From: Clostridiales bacterium
Lineage (GTDB): Bacteria > Bacillota > Clostridia > Christensenellales > Aristaeellaceae
NCBI GenBank assembly: GCA_004557905.1
Contig: SFFH01000001.1
Location: forward strand, 62,001-126,000
Reading direction: 5' to 3'
Length of the DNA: 64,000 nt
A model generated the notes under the pieces. The model was not told where the DNA came from, did not search any database, and was given only the letters and a program-made list of their open reading frames with translations. The position numbers were made by a program, and so were the translations under genes. Of this stretch, positions 21,501 through 29,031 are shown in pieces. How positions within the stretch are numbered: position 1 is the stretch's first letter; each line of letters starts with the position of its first letter.

Positions 21501-23300
21501 ATTGCGCTGGGCACGCTCGCGATGGGAGGCGCGATCACGGATGTGCGCATCGGCGCGCTGAAGGCGGCGTCGCTGGGCGGCGTGGTCTGGTACGACCAGG
21601 ACGACGACGGCAAGCGCGCCAACGAGGAGGCCGGCATGGTGAATGTGCAGGCGACGCTCACGATGACGAGCGGCGCCGACGCGGGCCGCGTGCTGGAAAC
21701 CGTCACTGACGCGACGGGCGCGTACCGCTTTGACGGCGTGACGCCGGGTGACGCGGTGCTGACTTTTGCGCTCCCGGACGGCTATGCGTTTGCGAGGGAG
21801 ACGGTTGGAACCCGGCGCGTGAGCAGCGTGCCGATGGAGAACGCGCGCACCGCCTCGACGGCTTCCATGATGGTTGCCGCGGGCGACAGCCGCATGGACA
21901 TCGATGTCGGCGTGGTCGGCGTGGGCACGGTCAGCGGCGTGGTCTGGGAGGACAGCGCCTATGACGGAACCATGGATCAGGACGAGCGAGGCGTGGGCGG
22001 CGCGCTGGTGGAGCTGGTGAATGCCGCCACCGGCGAAACGGCGGGCAGCGCCGAGACGGACGAAAACGGCGGCTATGCGATTGACTTTGTGCGCAGGGGC
22101 GAATACGCGCTGCGCGTGACGCTGCCGGGCGGACGGATCTTCACCCGCAGCGGCGAGAGCGCGATCGATCCTGTGGACGGCGATACGGCGCAGACCGGCG
22201 CGTTCACGCTGGCAATGGGCGAAAGCAGGGAAGACCTCCGTGTCGGCGCCATCGTTCCGGCGTGCATCGCGGGCCGCATCGTGATTGATCAGAACGGCGA
22301 CGGTGCGTGCGGCGAGGACGAGCCGGGCCTGGAGGGCGCGGTGGTGACGGCCATGCAGGGCGGTACCGTCGTAGCGACGGCGCATGCGGATGAGACGGGC
22401 GCGTTCAGCTTTGACACGCTGCGCCCGGGCACCTACCGCCTGCGCTATGTGCTGGGCGAGGAAGCGTTCTTTGCGGTCGGCGCGCAACTGAACATGACGG
22501 ACGCGGACGCCCTGGAGGGCGAGACGGGCGAGGTGACGCTGGCCATGGGCGAGTTTGCGCAGGCTGGCGCGGTGCCCGTGGTACTGGCGGGCCGGATGGC
22601 CGGACGTGCGTTCGAGGACGCGAACGTGAACGGCGCGATGGACGCGGGCGAAGCGGCGATGACCGGTGTGAAGGCCGAGCTGCTGAGCGCGGACGGCACG
22701 GTGCTGAAGGAAACCCGGGTGGACAGCGATGGCCGCTACGCCTTTGAACGGCTGCGCGCGGGCACGTACAGCGTGCGCTTCACGCTGGATACCGGGATGC
22801 TCTTTACCGATTACACGGGCTGCGAGGGCGATTCCTGTGTGCCGGTGGTCGACGGCAGCGTGGGCGCGACGAACGCGATTGCGCTGGCCATGGGCGAGGA
22901 AAGGGACAGCCTGAACGTGGGCGGCATCCTGCCGGGCAGGATCGGCGACACGGTCTGGCATGACAAGAACGGCAACGGCCTGCAGGACTACAAGGAGCCG
23001 CTGCTTGCGGACGTGCCGCTGACGCTGCTTTATGTGAATGCGGACGGCACGATGACGGAAACCGCGACGACGAGAAGCGACAAATTCGGTTACTACGCCT
23101 TTGACGCGCTGCGCCCGGGCACCTATGTGCTGCGGCTTGACGCGCGCGAGGGCGACACGCTGACCTCCTGCTTCGGCGCGCCGCTGGGCGAAATCGACAG
23201 CGATCTTGACCCGGAGACGGGCATGAGCGCGCCGATTGCGCTGAAGTCCGGTCAGACGCTGCTGAATGTCGACGTGGGCCTGACAGACTACGCCAGATAA
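15525..23300 (+). CDS. Giant secreted SpaA/Cna-B and SdrD-B repeat protein
   Basis: A single open frame of about 2,591 residues. The ATG at 15525 has AAGGAG five bases upstream and gives a clean Sec signal peptide (Arg-rich start, hydrophobic core, AxA-type cleavage near residue 27). Residues ~30-1200 are tandem SpaA/Cna-B type Ig-like domains (recurring TDENG, YxVRE, APQGY signatures). Residues ~1220-2590 hold about 11 SdrD-B-like units of ~110-120 residues, each opening with G-x-V-W/F-x-D-x-N-x-D-G and closing with LxPGxYxLRxxxP, with Asp-rich loops that may bind calcium. The last unit ends directly in the stop: no LPxTG, no hydrophobic tail and no SLH or cell-wall repeat is visible. Likely an extracellular stalk or adhesin whose anchoring is unexplained. 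Confidence 0.88.
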   Translation: MVNRRSIARGAALLLCAVLAQGQTAAAEEKRLGDYIYVPAMQASSAAGAISLRVEGLALDAGSDEAQVVDALAGAEFGVYVFSGSGELTPWANPLYPSEPMRIRTGDGETRFTLPQGAEFYLRQESAPQGYLFDDETLIPVTGGEIVVRNAMAGQLAVCTVDSLGTPVASVVLEATGEDGERRTLTTDENGEAVLTCEQAQRYTVREVELPEGAFAARSISGGEAAQDGVVASVSPAHRTRVTFEHPASGSVLLDMRLTVIDGNAQTGERPLEGVRMEILSDPAISVVTDAQGQARASLLEGTYDVRLSYEGGENVILPVSEGQMIVQSGATTVIELSALEATGRVEWTADCERPVDGGSVTLVSESTGRHYGPYALDAEGVAVSEALPEDVYRMAELTIDEDVQLGGVESGGVSAQAAGDLPLEVRAGEVTQVRLQLLTREKQAFGLAMERLDEQGEVVQEAIGDALCLTLCHADGEAVAQVEATQGVAAVDALSGEYMLRMTDSDASRLGVQPESRVFALPSAQETIVFASERTRVILSSVDENGAPAAGAVYQLTDGAGARFEVTCDGDGMAVSPLLTPGEVIVETLDAPQGYADAAALSVTAAAGEAAHATVVHERNGSVSLAVRMQSLNESGVAVYAPVAGAQISVQRAEESGALTDTGVMLTTDENGRVDVSLPAGGYAAVIDGQTLALGCRAPEAVRFSVENTKQTEAALTCLDNKGGVRVRLTGGRLNDEDLAQIRFELTDADGTVIEMTMQDGAFYAGGLAAGAYVLRQTQMPQGYTLAASRTADVAGGEVTEISVPLEEYAVVTVAKTGLTFDSAMRTYVVPLTGQYGVYTLEDGGMKPYPDADSQVTLWANVTAQEMAEGRNASAKLPAAIEGTTYYLHELGSAEGFAADDTYYEVLLRAGEMTTLECAVSSDRGFFTLDAVDAATGAHVPGGAYALISRSTGETVLAFEMGEEAYQNPMAVPVGEYVLRQTKAAPGYALSAPAQIDVQVAPYLMQGGQVTAVQMAAVKVPQNSELDLIEAIYTAQQQGLTLLSVETGALEGAETLLAPTLTLEAGAVGSERSDIASVVLSGAGDAAGGAYRARVEYCLDGGGWQPSDARETGVLSGPTAVSLDDVRDDICAVRVTYISDATGKEEAGAGFTPGQVTLSVQASAQGSVDMAASCVFEGLFVYQTEPDGQTQVLARSAQAENAFTMQADGLFETVSAGRDGRITGVAFFDENADGVMDAQETSRYAGMTVSLLTLGGDVVATARTGADGRYAFDTISSGEYRVQFDAGESVVFSSGSLQSSHRISAVQDKRYGTSGVLQIDGGHTDYVVNVGCIYAAEIDGAVLERVESGEMTGFAGLNVEMRALYAGADDEPIVVVTGGMGEFAFGRILPGTYEVTIEIPQGYLCQDAEDGRIVRTIELGAGDTHAFGVLELEKSAAIHGAVRVDEDGDGVIPEDAKTLSGVRVALLSVSEGHTGTVAETVTDENGAYAFEALRAGEYSVLFELHGDWAFTRYGEDSSVYGAVSQSGATRTFALKPGETAASVDAGATLPARLTVTVFCDTQYDGQKGAYEALLSGATVSLIRLENGEDAEEIAYTTDAAGTAVFEGVSPGEYVIAYQLPGQWRATRQVDAASTNYPVSCVPQSAISSGRSLPFTLPMGGDEQRYIGAMLSGSISGVVFYDDDADANRDESESACPDVLVELLSQTGETAAQTRPDGDGSYAFEGLAPGRYSVRFTAQEGCGFSGTERTVTRGGVQASETNVSGTRAISVTGGQATSTANAGVVRLSSLSGLVWEDRNGDRLPDEDETPMRSVSVHLMDGAGRNILASTETDGDGCFAFEHLKPGTYKLRVDAQDGYVFSGAQEGGALSLETERDGRGYSQAFTLLGGVQVENIGYGLLTQGAISGLVWEDSDFDGAMGASESGLRGATVTLMDENGEEVASRQTIRSGEFTFDRLMPGDYALRVTLPDGYQYTAEGGESRAARTGTADAEIALGTLAMGGAITDVRIGALKAASLGGVVWYDQDDDGKRANEEAGMVNVQATLTMTSGADAGRVLETVTDATGAYRFDGVTPGDAVLTFALPDGYAFARETVGTRRVSSVPMENARTASTASMMVAAGDSRMDIDVGVVGVGTVSGVVWEDSAYDGTMDQDERGVGGALVELVNAATGETAGSAETDENGGYAIDFVRRGEYALRVTLPGGRIFTRSGESAIDPVDGDTAQTGAFTLAMGESREDLRVGAIVPACIAGRIVIDQNGDGACGEDEPGLEGAVVTAMQGGTVVATAHADETGAFSFDTLRPGTYRLRYVLGEEAFFAVGAQLNMTDADALEGETGEVTLAMGEFAQAGAVPVVLAGRMAGRAFEDANVNGAMDAGEAAMTGVKAELLSADGTVLKETRVDSDGRYAFERLRAGTYSVRFTLDTGMLFTDYTGCEGDSCVPVVDGSVGATNAIALAMGEERDSLNVGGILPGRIGDTVWHDKNGNGLQDYKEPLLADVPLTLLYVNADGTMTETATTRSDKFGYYAFDALRPGTYVLRLDAREGDTLTSCFGAPLGEIDSDLDPETGMSAPIALKSGQTLLNVDVGLTDYAR

Positions 23301-23317
23301 GATAAGCAAACCCAAAC

Positions 23318-23350
23318 AGCCCCATACAGACCGATGGTCTGTATGGGGCT
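23318..23350 (+). terminator. Terminator of the giant repeat-protein gene
   Basis: A perfect 15-bp stem (23318-23332 with 23336-23350) around a GAT loop, with a weak T tract after it. It is nearly identical to the hairpin at 26838-26874. Confidence 0.75.
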
Positions 23351-23383
23351 TACTGCAATCATCACTTATTTTTGCAAATCGTA

Positions 23384-23412
23384 TTGACAGAAACTGGAAA
23401 GCACGCTATACT
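23384..23412 (+). promoter_or_regulatory. Promoter of the GntR-ABC operon
   Basis: TTGACA (23384-23389), 17-base spacer, TATACT (23407-23412). An inverted repeat starts five bases after the -10 box. Confidence 0.88.
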
Positions 23413-23416
23413 TCAA

Positions 23417-23439
23417 CTGTACTAGACGTACTAATACAG
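23417..23439. promoter_or_regulatory. Candidate GntR operator
   Basis: Inverted repeat CTGTACTAG-ACGTA-CTAATACAG: 9-bp arms with one mismatch and a 5-base spacer, placed over the expected transcription start. YtrA-type GntR regulators usually repress their own operon, so this is the natural binding site. Confidence 0.7.
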
Positions 23440-23463
23440 ACAAAACAGAAAGGAGGCATTCAG

Positions 23464-23841
23464 GTGTTCCTTGTGAATCCAAAGAGCAAGCAGCCGATCT
23501 ATGAACAGCTGGTGGAGCAGCTGCGCAGGCAGCTGTTTCTGGGCATTGTAAAGGCCGGACAGGCGCTGCCCTCTGTGCGGCAGCTGGCCACCGACCTGGG
23601 CATCAATCCCAACACCATTCAGAAGGCGTATCGCCGCATGGAAGCAGAAGGGATGATCATTTCAGTGCCGGGAAAGGGCAGCTTTATCAGCGATGATCTG
23701 GCTGACATGCTGAAGAAACAGCGCGACGAGCAGATGGAAAAAACCAGAATGCAAATCAGGACTTGCCGCGACATGGGTTTGGATAAACAACTGATTGAAA
23801 AGCTTACAGACGAAATTTACAGGGAGGGAGACCCATGCTGA
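23464..23841 (+). CDS. GntR (YtrA subfamily) transcriptional regulator
   Basis: A 125-residue repressor. The winged-helix GntR domain (about 8-75) contains PIYEQLVEQLRRQL, PSVRQLATDLGINPNTIQKAYRRME and GKGSFI. A short helical tail (about 80-125) replaces the large effector domain, which is the mark of the YtrA subfamily that controls ABC transporter operons. The GTG start at 23464 has AAGGAGG eight bases upstream. Its 3' end overlaps the ATPase gene by 7 bases. Confidence 0.93.
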   Translation: MFLVNPKSKQPIYEQLVEQLRRQLFLGIVKAGQALPSVRQLATDLGINPNTIQKAYRRMEAEGMIISVPGKGSFISDDLADMLKKQRDEQMEKTRMQIRTCRDMGLDKQLIEKLTDEIYREGDPC

Positions 23842-24722
23842 TGGTGAAGGAGCTCAGCAAGCGCTTCGGGATGAAGCAGGCGATTGCCGATCTTTCTTTG
23901 ACGCTGGAGGAAGGGCATATCTTTGGGCTGCTGGGCACAAACGGAGCGGGAAAGAGCACGCTGCTGCGCGTGATGGGCGGTATTCTGCGCGCCGATACGG
24001 GAAGCGTATGCCTGGATGAGGCGTCCGTCTATGAAAATCCCGCGGCGAAGCGGAAAATCTGTTATCTGAGCGATGAACCGACCTTTCTTTCCGGCGCCAG
24101 CCTGGCCGAAATGGGGCGGATGCAGGCGGCGTATTATCCGGAATACAGCGAGAGCAAGCTCAGGGCGCTCTGCGAACGGTTTGCGCTGCCGATGAACGAA
24201 CGGATCACCAGCTTCTCCAAGGGCACGCAGAAGCGCGCGCAGATCTGCCTGGGCCTTTCGCTCAATCCGCGGGTGCTGCTCTGCGACGAAACCTTTGACG
24301 GGCTCGACCCGGTGATGCGCGACAGCTTCAAGCGCGTGCTCAGCGAGGAAACCGTGGACCGGGGCCTGATCACGGTGCTGGCCGGACACAACCAGCAGGA
24401 GATGGAGGACATCTGCGACAGCGTGGGCTTCCTGCACGAGGGCAGGCTGGTCTGCAGCGGCGATCTGGACGCGCTGCTGAGGGACGTTCACCGCGTGCAG
24501 CTGATTCCGACCGATGAAACCACGGACGAAGCCCTCGCGGCCCTCAGCCCCCTGCGTATGCAGCGGCAGGGCAGGCTTTACATGATGACGTTCAGGGGCG
24601 ACCGGGAGCAGCTGGAGCAGAAGCTCTCAGCGCTCCAGCCGCTGTTCATGGAATTCCTGCCGCTGTCGCTGGAGGAAGTCTTTATCCTGGAAATGGAGGA
24701 TCGTGGATATGCGCAGCACTAA
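23835..24722 (+). CDS. ABC transporter ATP-binding protein (YtrB-like)
   Basis: A 295-residue ATPase. Walker A is GTNGAGKS (~36-43). The signature is the variant SFSKGTQKRAQI (~131-142) in place of LSGGQ. Walker B is VLLCDETFDGLDPV (~155-168). The variant signature and the C-terminal extension (~215-295) are typical of ATPases that work with GntR/YtrA regulators, often in envelope-stress or antibiotic-peptide resistance. It overlaps gntR and the permease gene, which indicates tight coupling. Confidence 0.93.
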   Translation: MLMVKELSKRFGMKQAIADLSLTLEEGHIFGLLGTNGAGKSTLLRVMGGILRADTGSVCLDEASVYENPAAKRKICYLSDEPTFLSGASLAEMGRMQAAYYPEYSESKLRALCERFALPMNERITSFSKGTQKRAQICLGLSLNPRVLLCDETFDGLDPVMRDSFKRVLSEETVDRGLITVLAGHNQQEMEDICDSVGFLHEGRLVCSGDLDALLRDVHRVQLIPTDETTDEALAALSPLRMQRQGRLYMMTFRGDREQLEQKLSALQPLFMEFLPLSLEEVFILEMEDRGYAQH

Positions 24723-25812
24723 AGGCAATGCCACACGTTTTCTGCTCAGGCGCAATCTGTTTATCGGCGTGATCGTCTTTCTGATTGCGTTTTACATGAT
24801 GCCGGTGTGGGGGCTTTCCCATCTTCCCAATGCCGGAACGCTGGCGAAGGATTCCCTGACATCGGAGATGATGGCGGCGGAGATCGCGGCGACTGTGTCC
24901 ACCCGGGTGATGACCGATCCGCTGAATCTGGAAATGATGGTGATCCTCTACGGCGGACTGGGCTTCATGACGGCCATGATGCTCATGAGGCATCTGTTCA
25001 GCCGCAGGCAGAGCATGCTGCAGGCCGCGCTGCCCGACAGGCGCGAGACGGATTTTCTGCGCCGGTGTGTCGGCTATGCGGTGCTGTGCCTTGCGCCGAT
25101 TCTGATCAACTTCCTGCTGTACCTGCTGGTGGTGGCGGCCAACGGCCTGATGGACGCTGTGATGTGGGACAGGCTGCTGCCGAAGTTCGGCAGGCTGCTG
25201 CTCATCAATTTCTACGGCTTTGCGATGGGCATGCTCTCCAGCGTGCTGACGGGCACCTGGTGGGCGGCGCTGCTGATGGGCGCCGTGCTGATCGTGGGCG
25301 CGGAGGGCCTGGCTGTGCTGTGGCATCACATCGCGGCGCAGTATCTGCACACCTGGGTTCGGACAACCCTGACCGACGCGCTGGCGAACCTGTCTCCTGC
25401 GTTTACGCTGTACAAGGGCTTCTACCGCCCGGCGGAGTATGGCTGCTGGCCCGGCACCGTCGCGGCGGTGCTGGCGCTGGCGCTCAGTCTCCTGCTGTAT
25501 CGCGTCCGAAAGACGGAGCGGGCCGAGCGGACGCTGGCTTTTGACGGGCTGCAGCCGGTGCTGAGCGTGGTGCTTTCGCTGATGGGCGGCACCATTCTGG
25601 GCATCGTGCTCATGCTCTCCTTCACCACGGACATCAGCCTCATCGTCGGCATGGTGCTGGGCGCGGTGCTGACCTTCTGGGTCTGCCGGATCGTGTTTGC
25701 TCAGCGCCTGTGCGGCATCCTCCGGCATTGGGCCTTGCCCGCGGTGTCGGCTGCGGTGCTGGTGCTCGGCTGGGCGGTGCTGTACACCGACGCGCTGAGC
25801 GCGGGGCACTGA
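24709..25812 (+). CDS. ABC permease, N-terminal membrane part of a frameshifted gene
   Basis: A 367-codon frame with about eight to ten hydrophobic helices, overlapping the ATPase gene end. The ATG at 24709 has GGAGG at a normal distance. The frame stops at TGA 25810-25812 immediately after a transmembrane segment, at a point where related permeases continue into a large soluble domain. That domain is present in the -1 frame from 25806. A missing base in the GGGG run at 25803-25806 would explain the break. The membrane part alone could still pair with the ATPase. Confidence 0.75.
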   Translation: MRSTKGNATRFLLRRNLFIGVIVFLIAFYMMPVWGLSHLPNAGTLAKDSLTSEMMAAEIAATVSTRVMTDPLNLEMMVILYGGLGFMTAMMLMRHLFSRRQSMLQAALPDRRETDFLRRCVGYAVLCLAPILINFLLYLLVVAANGLMDAVMWDRLLPKFGRLLLINFYGFAMGMLSSVLTGTWWAALLMGAVLIVGAEGLAVLWHHIAAQYLHTWVRTTLTDALANLSPAFTLYKGFYRPAEYGCWPGTVAAVLALALSLLLYRVRKTERAERTLAFDGLQPVLSVVLSLMGGTILGIVLMLSFTTDISLIVGMVLGAVLTFWVCRIVFAQRLCGILRHWALPAVSAAVLVLGWAVLYTDALSAGH

Positions 25813-26816
25813 CCGCCATTTCCTACGTCCCGAGGGTATATGATACAGGCGAGCGCGTGACGCTGACCGGTGAAGAGGCGCTGGACGCTGCGTACGACTG
25901 GTGCACGCTGATGCGGGACGAGGTAAACGACTACGACGACGGCACGCCCGCGAGCAGCATGTACAGCGGCAGCGATGTGATCGTGACCTACCAGATGGGC
26001 AGCCGCAGGGTGTACCGCCATTATCCCAACAATGCCATGCGGACTGAGGCGCAGGACAGCCTGAAGCGCGTGATCGAGAGCGACGATTACAGGCAGAGCA
26101 TGATCGATCAATACCAGCTCGATTCCGGATATGTTTCGCAGCTGTTCATCAGTACCGTGAACGCTGTCCTGGATCAGGATGCCTTCTTTGAGAAGTTCAA
26201 TATCCGCATGCTGTACAGAAGCTATGAACGACAGAAGGACGGCGTGGTGATCGATCTGCTGATGGAGGCGCTCAGGCAGGATATCCTCAATCGTACGCTC
26301 GAGGACAAACAGGAAATGCCCCTTCTGGAGGTTGATCTCCAAATTAATTTGCCGGATTCCAATGTATCCTTTGAGCAGGTGAGCATTTATCCCGGAGACG
26401 AGCATTTCCTGAATGCCCTCTTTGGCGAACAGGCGGAAGAGGTGGTGCGCTACGCGTCCGGCGGCTTTGCGGAAAATGACGACATTGTCGTGCTCAAGGT
26501 GGACTACACGCAGACCTATGCGGAAATCCGGCAGTCCGCAGCGGATCTGCGGGAGATTGTGGCGTCGGTCACGCCGGCCCACACGCCGGAGGAAGCCAGG
26601 CAGTGGATGGCCAAGGCGCAGGAAACCTCTGCGGATCAGCGCTACTACATGCCTTACCGCGAGGACAAGCCGCTCAGTCGCCTGGTTGTCTACCAGATGA
26701 GCATGGTGGAAAAGTATGCGCACTTCTATGGCTACAAGGTGCCGCAGGACAAGGCGGCGCTCTACGCCAATCCCGAGATTTCGCCAATGATGATGCTGGA
26801 TTATGTCGGGGACTGA
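25806..26816 (+). pseudogene. C-terminal extracellular domain of the ABC permease, out of frame
   Basis: A 336-codon continuation without a usable start of its own: possible GTG codons lie inside the permease gene without a ribosome site. It begins ALTAISYVPRVYDTGERVTL and encodes a soluble alpha/beta region, similar in position to the large C-terminal domain (DUF6449-like) of some YtrC/YtrD-type permeases. Joined to the upstream frame it would give about 702 residues. Codon use matches the neighbours and no further stops occur, so the break is recent, an assembly error, or bypassed by -1 slippage. Confidence 0.65.
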
Positions 26817-26837
26817 TCAAAACCGACCGGCAGCACA

Positions 26838-26874
26838 AAAGCCCCATGCAGACCGGTGGTCTGCATGGGGCTTT
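26838..26874. terminator. Terminator between the ABC cassette and mrp
   Basis: A perfect 17-bp stem (26838-26854 with 26858-26874) with a GGT loop, A-rich on the left and T-rich on the right, so it can work in both directions. It differs from the hairpin at 23318-23350 by one compensated base pair in the stem. Confidence 0.8.
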
Positions 26875-26891
26875 GCTTCATTATGGGAGGA

Positions 26892-27749
26892 TCAGAGCTG
26901 CACCTGACCGGCGACGGCCGCGGCGGCGTCCGCCATCAGCGGATTGTCCACGGTCTCGATCAGGCCCGCGTCGCACAGGGCGGCGGCGGTGGGATCAAAC
27001 GGCAGCTGCGCGAGCACCGGCAGGCCCAGCTGCGCGGCCTCCTCGGCGATGCGGGACTTGCCGAAGAGCTCGATCTTCTTGCCGCAGTCCGGGCAGAGGG
27101 CATAAGCCATGTTTTCCACCAGGCCCAGCACCGGGATGTTCATCATGCCGGCCATGTTGACGGCCTTGCGCACGATCATGCCGACCAGATCCTGTGGAGT
27201 GGAGACGACCACCACGCCGCTGAGCGGAATGCTCTGGAACACGGTCAGCGGCACGTCGCCGGTTCCCGGAGGCATGTCGATCACCATCACGTCCAGCTCG
27301 CCCCAGAAGACCTCCTCCCAGAACTGCTTGACCGCGCCGGCGATGACCGGGCCGCGCCAGATGACGGGGGAATCGTCGTTTTCCAGCAGCAGGTTGATGC
27401 TCATGACCTTGACGCCGGTGTCCGTCTCGGCGGGGTAGATGTACTCGCCGTCGCCCATGGCCTTCTCCGTGATGCCGAACATCTTGGGGATGGACGGGCC
27501 GGTGATGTCGGCGTCCAGCACGCCGACGCGGTAGCCCATGCGCGAGAGCATGACGGCTAGCTCGCCGGCGACCAGCGACTTGCCCACGCCGCCCTTGCCG
27601 CTGACCACGCCGATGACCTTGCGCACCTTCGGCTGCGGCTTGGGCGCTTCCTCTTCGGGCGCTGCGTTCTTGTTATGGCTGCATCCGGCGCAGGCGGGCT
27701 TGGTGCCGCACTCGCTGGGCGCGCAGCCCTGGTTCAGTTCCTCAGACAC
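26892..27749 (-). CDS. mrp: Mrp/NBP35 family Fe-S cluster carrier ATPase
   Basis: A 285-residue P-loop ATPase. The Cys-rich N-terminus (CAPSECGTKPACAGC, residues ~9-23) is the Fe-S binding extension of the NBP35 type. The deviant Walker A is SGKGGVGKS (~47-55), with DADITGPS, MPPGTGD and a C-terminal CPDC pair. It carries and delivers Fe-S clusters to apoproteins in the cytosol. The GTG start at 27749 has AAAGGAG upstream and keeps the Cys motif at the expected distance. A longer open frame upstream has no ribosome site. Confidence 0.93.
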   Translation of the reverse strand: MSEELNQGCAPSECGTKPACAGCSHNKNAAPEEEAPKPQPKVRKVIGVVSGKGGVGKSLVAGELAVMLSRMGYRVGVLDADITGPSIPKMFGITEKAMGDGEYIYPAETDTGVKVMSINLLLENDDSPVIWRGPVIAGAVKQFWEEVFWGELDVMVIDMPPGTGDVPLTVFQSIPLSGVVVVSTPQDLVGMIVRKAVNMAGMMNIPVLGLVENMAYALCPDCGKKIELFGKSRIAEEAAQLGLPVLAQLPFDPTAAALCDAGLIETVDNPLMADAAAAVAGQVQL

Positions 27750-27869
27750 GGAAATTACTCCTTTCGATCGGGCCCAAACTCTGCTATAATGATCAGGAGA
27801 TGGGTTTTGCCCGAGAGATACGTCTAATATGATAACACGATTCAGAAAAAATGCAAGGGTGCGTGGAGA

Positions 27870-29030
27870 ATGAAGAGAAGAATGATTTTGCGGCGGTTCC
27901 GGCATATGTGTGCGCTGGCCGCATTGCTTGTGTGCATGAGCGCGCGGGCGCTGGCCTACGACGGCGCGGCGGCATGGCGCTGGATGGAGCAGTTTGCGCA
28001 GGCGCTTGAAGCGTTTGTCCCGCTGAACGACGCGGAGCAGACGAGCGACCCCGCGCGGGCCGGGCAGTATCTGATCGAGTACGAATTCGGTACGGTGCTC
28101 GCCAGCGTGCCGGAGACGCCCGTTGCGCAGGAGATTCTGGAGATCGACGTGCGGACCGGGCAGGTGACGGACTGCCGCGGTGTGCGCGTGGGCATGGGGC
28201 TGGAGGCAGCGCTGGGCGATGCTGCGGTCGGCGCATCGGATTCGGCGCTGGTTGTGCTCTCCACGCAGGAGGCGGACTGCGGCTGGAGCTGGGCATACGT
28301 CGGCGAAGGCGGCGTGTACGGCGTGGAGTACATCGCCTATGCGGAAAGAGAACGCGGCTTGACGGAGTACACGCTGACGTATGTGCTTGAGGACGGCGTG
28401 ATCACAGCCATCCGCTTGAAGACGGCCGGCGCGACGCCCGCGCAGGCGCAGGACGGCCTGAAGACGGCACAGGAGATTCAGGAAAAACAGAACAGAGAAC
28501 GGATTGCGCTGCGCAATGGAGAACCGGTTTTCAGCCGGAGCGATCTGCAGGTGCAGGGCGGGGCGGCGCTCGGCGTGCCCGTTGCTAGCCTGATCGCCCG
28601 CATGGGCGAGCCGCAGGAGGTGCAGACGCTGCCGCAGGCGCAGGGACGCCTTCTGCTCTATGACGGCGCGGCGGTTCGCCTGGCGTTCAACGAGGCGACC
28701 GGCGAGGAGATCGTGCGGGGCGTGAGCGTGCGCAGCGCGGCGATTGCGGGCCCGCGCGGCCTGACGGTCGGTATGCCGGTGCAGACGGCGGCGGGCCTGT
28801 TCGCCTGCGAGGCGGACGTGACCGCCCGCGGCGGCACGCTGTATCTGGCGGGCGAGGCCGAGGGCGAAGCGCCTTACGGCGAGGCGGTCGTCTCGGGGAC
28901 GGAGCTGCTGCTGCGCTACGCCTGCGAGACGGACGGCGGAGAGGTCGCGCTGCTGGAGGCGGGCATTGCGGACGGCACGGTGGCTTACTGGTCGCTGTCC
29001 TATGAGGCGGACGCACAGGGAGGAATGTGA
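27870..29030 (+). CDS. Secreted protein of unknown function
   Basis: A 386-residue protein with a Sec signal peptide (MKRRMILRRFRHM, then a hydrophobic core ending ARALA near residue 30). The mature part is mainly alternating beta segments with two weakly similar halves, each with a GLTVGM/GMGLEAALG-type turn that recalls small anti-parallel repeat domains. No catalytic motif or anchor is seen. It ends one base before the ATG of the methyltransferase gene, so the two are likely co-expressed. Confidence 0.7.
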   Translation: MKRRMILRRFRHMCALAALLVCMSARALAYDGAAAWRWMEQFAQALEAFVPLNDAEQTSDPARAGQYLIEYEFGTVLASVPETPVAQEILEIDVRTGQVTDCRGVRVGMGLEAALGDAAVGASDSALVVLSTQEADCGWSWAYVGEGGVYGVEYIAYAERERGLTEYTLTYVLEDGVITAIRLKTAGATPAQAQDGLKTAQEIQEKQNRERIALRNGEPVFSRSDLQVQGGAALGVPVASLIARMGEPQEVQTLPQAQGRLLLYDGAAVRLAFNEATGEEIVRGVSVRSAAIAGPRGLTVGMPVQTAAGLFACEADVTARGGTLYLAGEAEGEAPYGEAVVSGTELLLRYACETDGGEVALLEAGIADGTVAYWSLSYEADAQGGM

Positions 29031-29031
29031 T

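Noticed and set aside
16794..23315. Very long minus-strand open frames (about 1,050 and 1,090 codons) opposite the repeat protein
   Set aside because: They are Arg/His/Ala-rich shadows of a GC-rich repetitive gene, lack ribosome sites and have no recognisable domain, while the plus-strand frame has clear repeats and a signal peptide.
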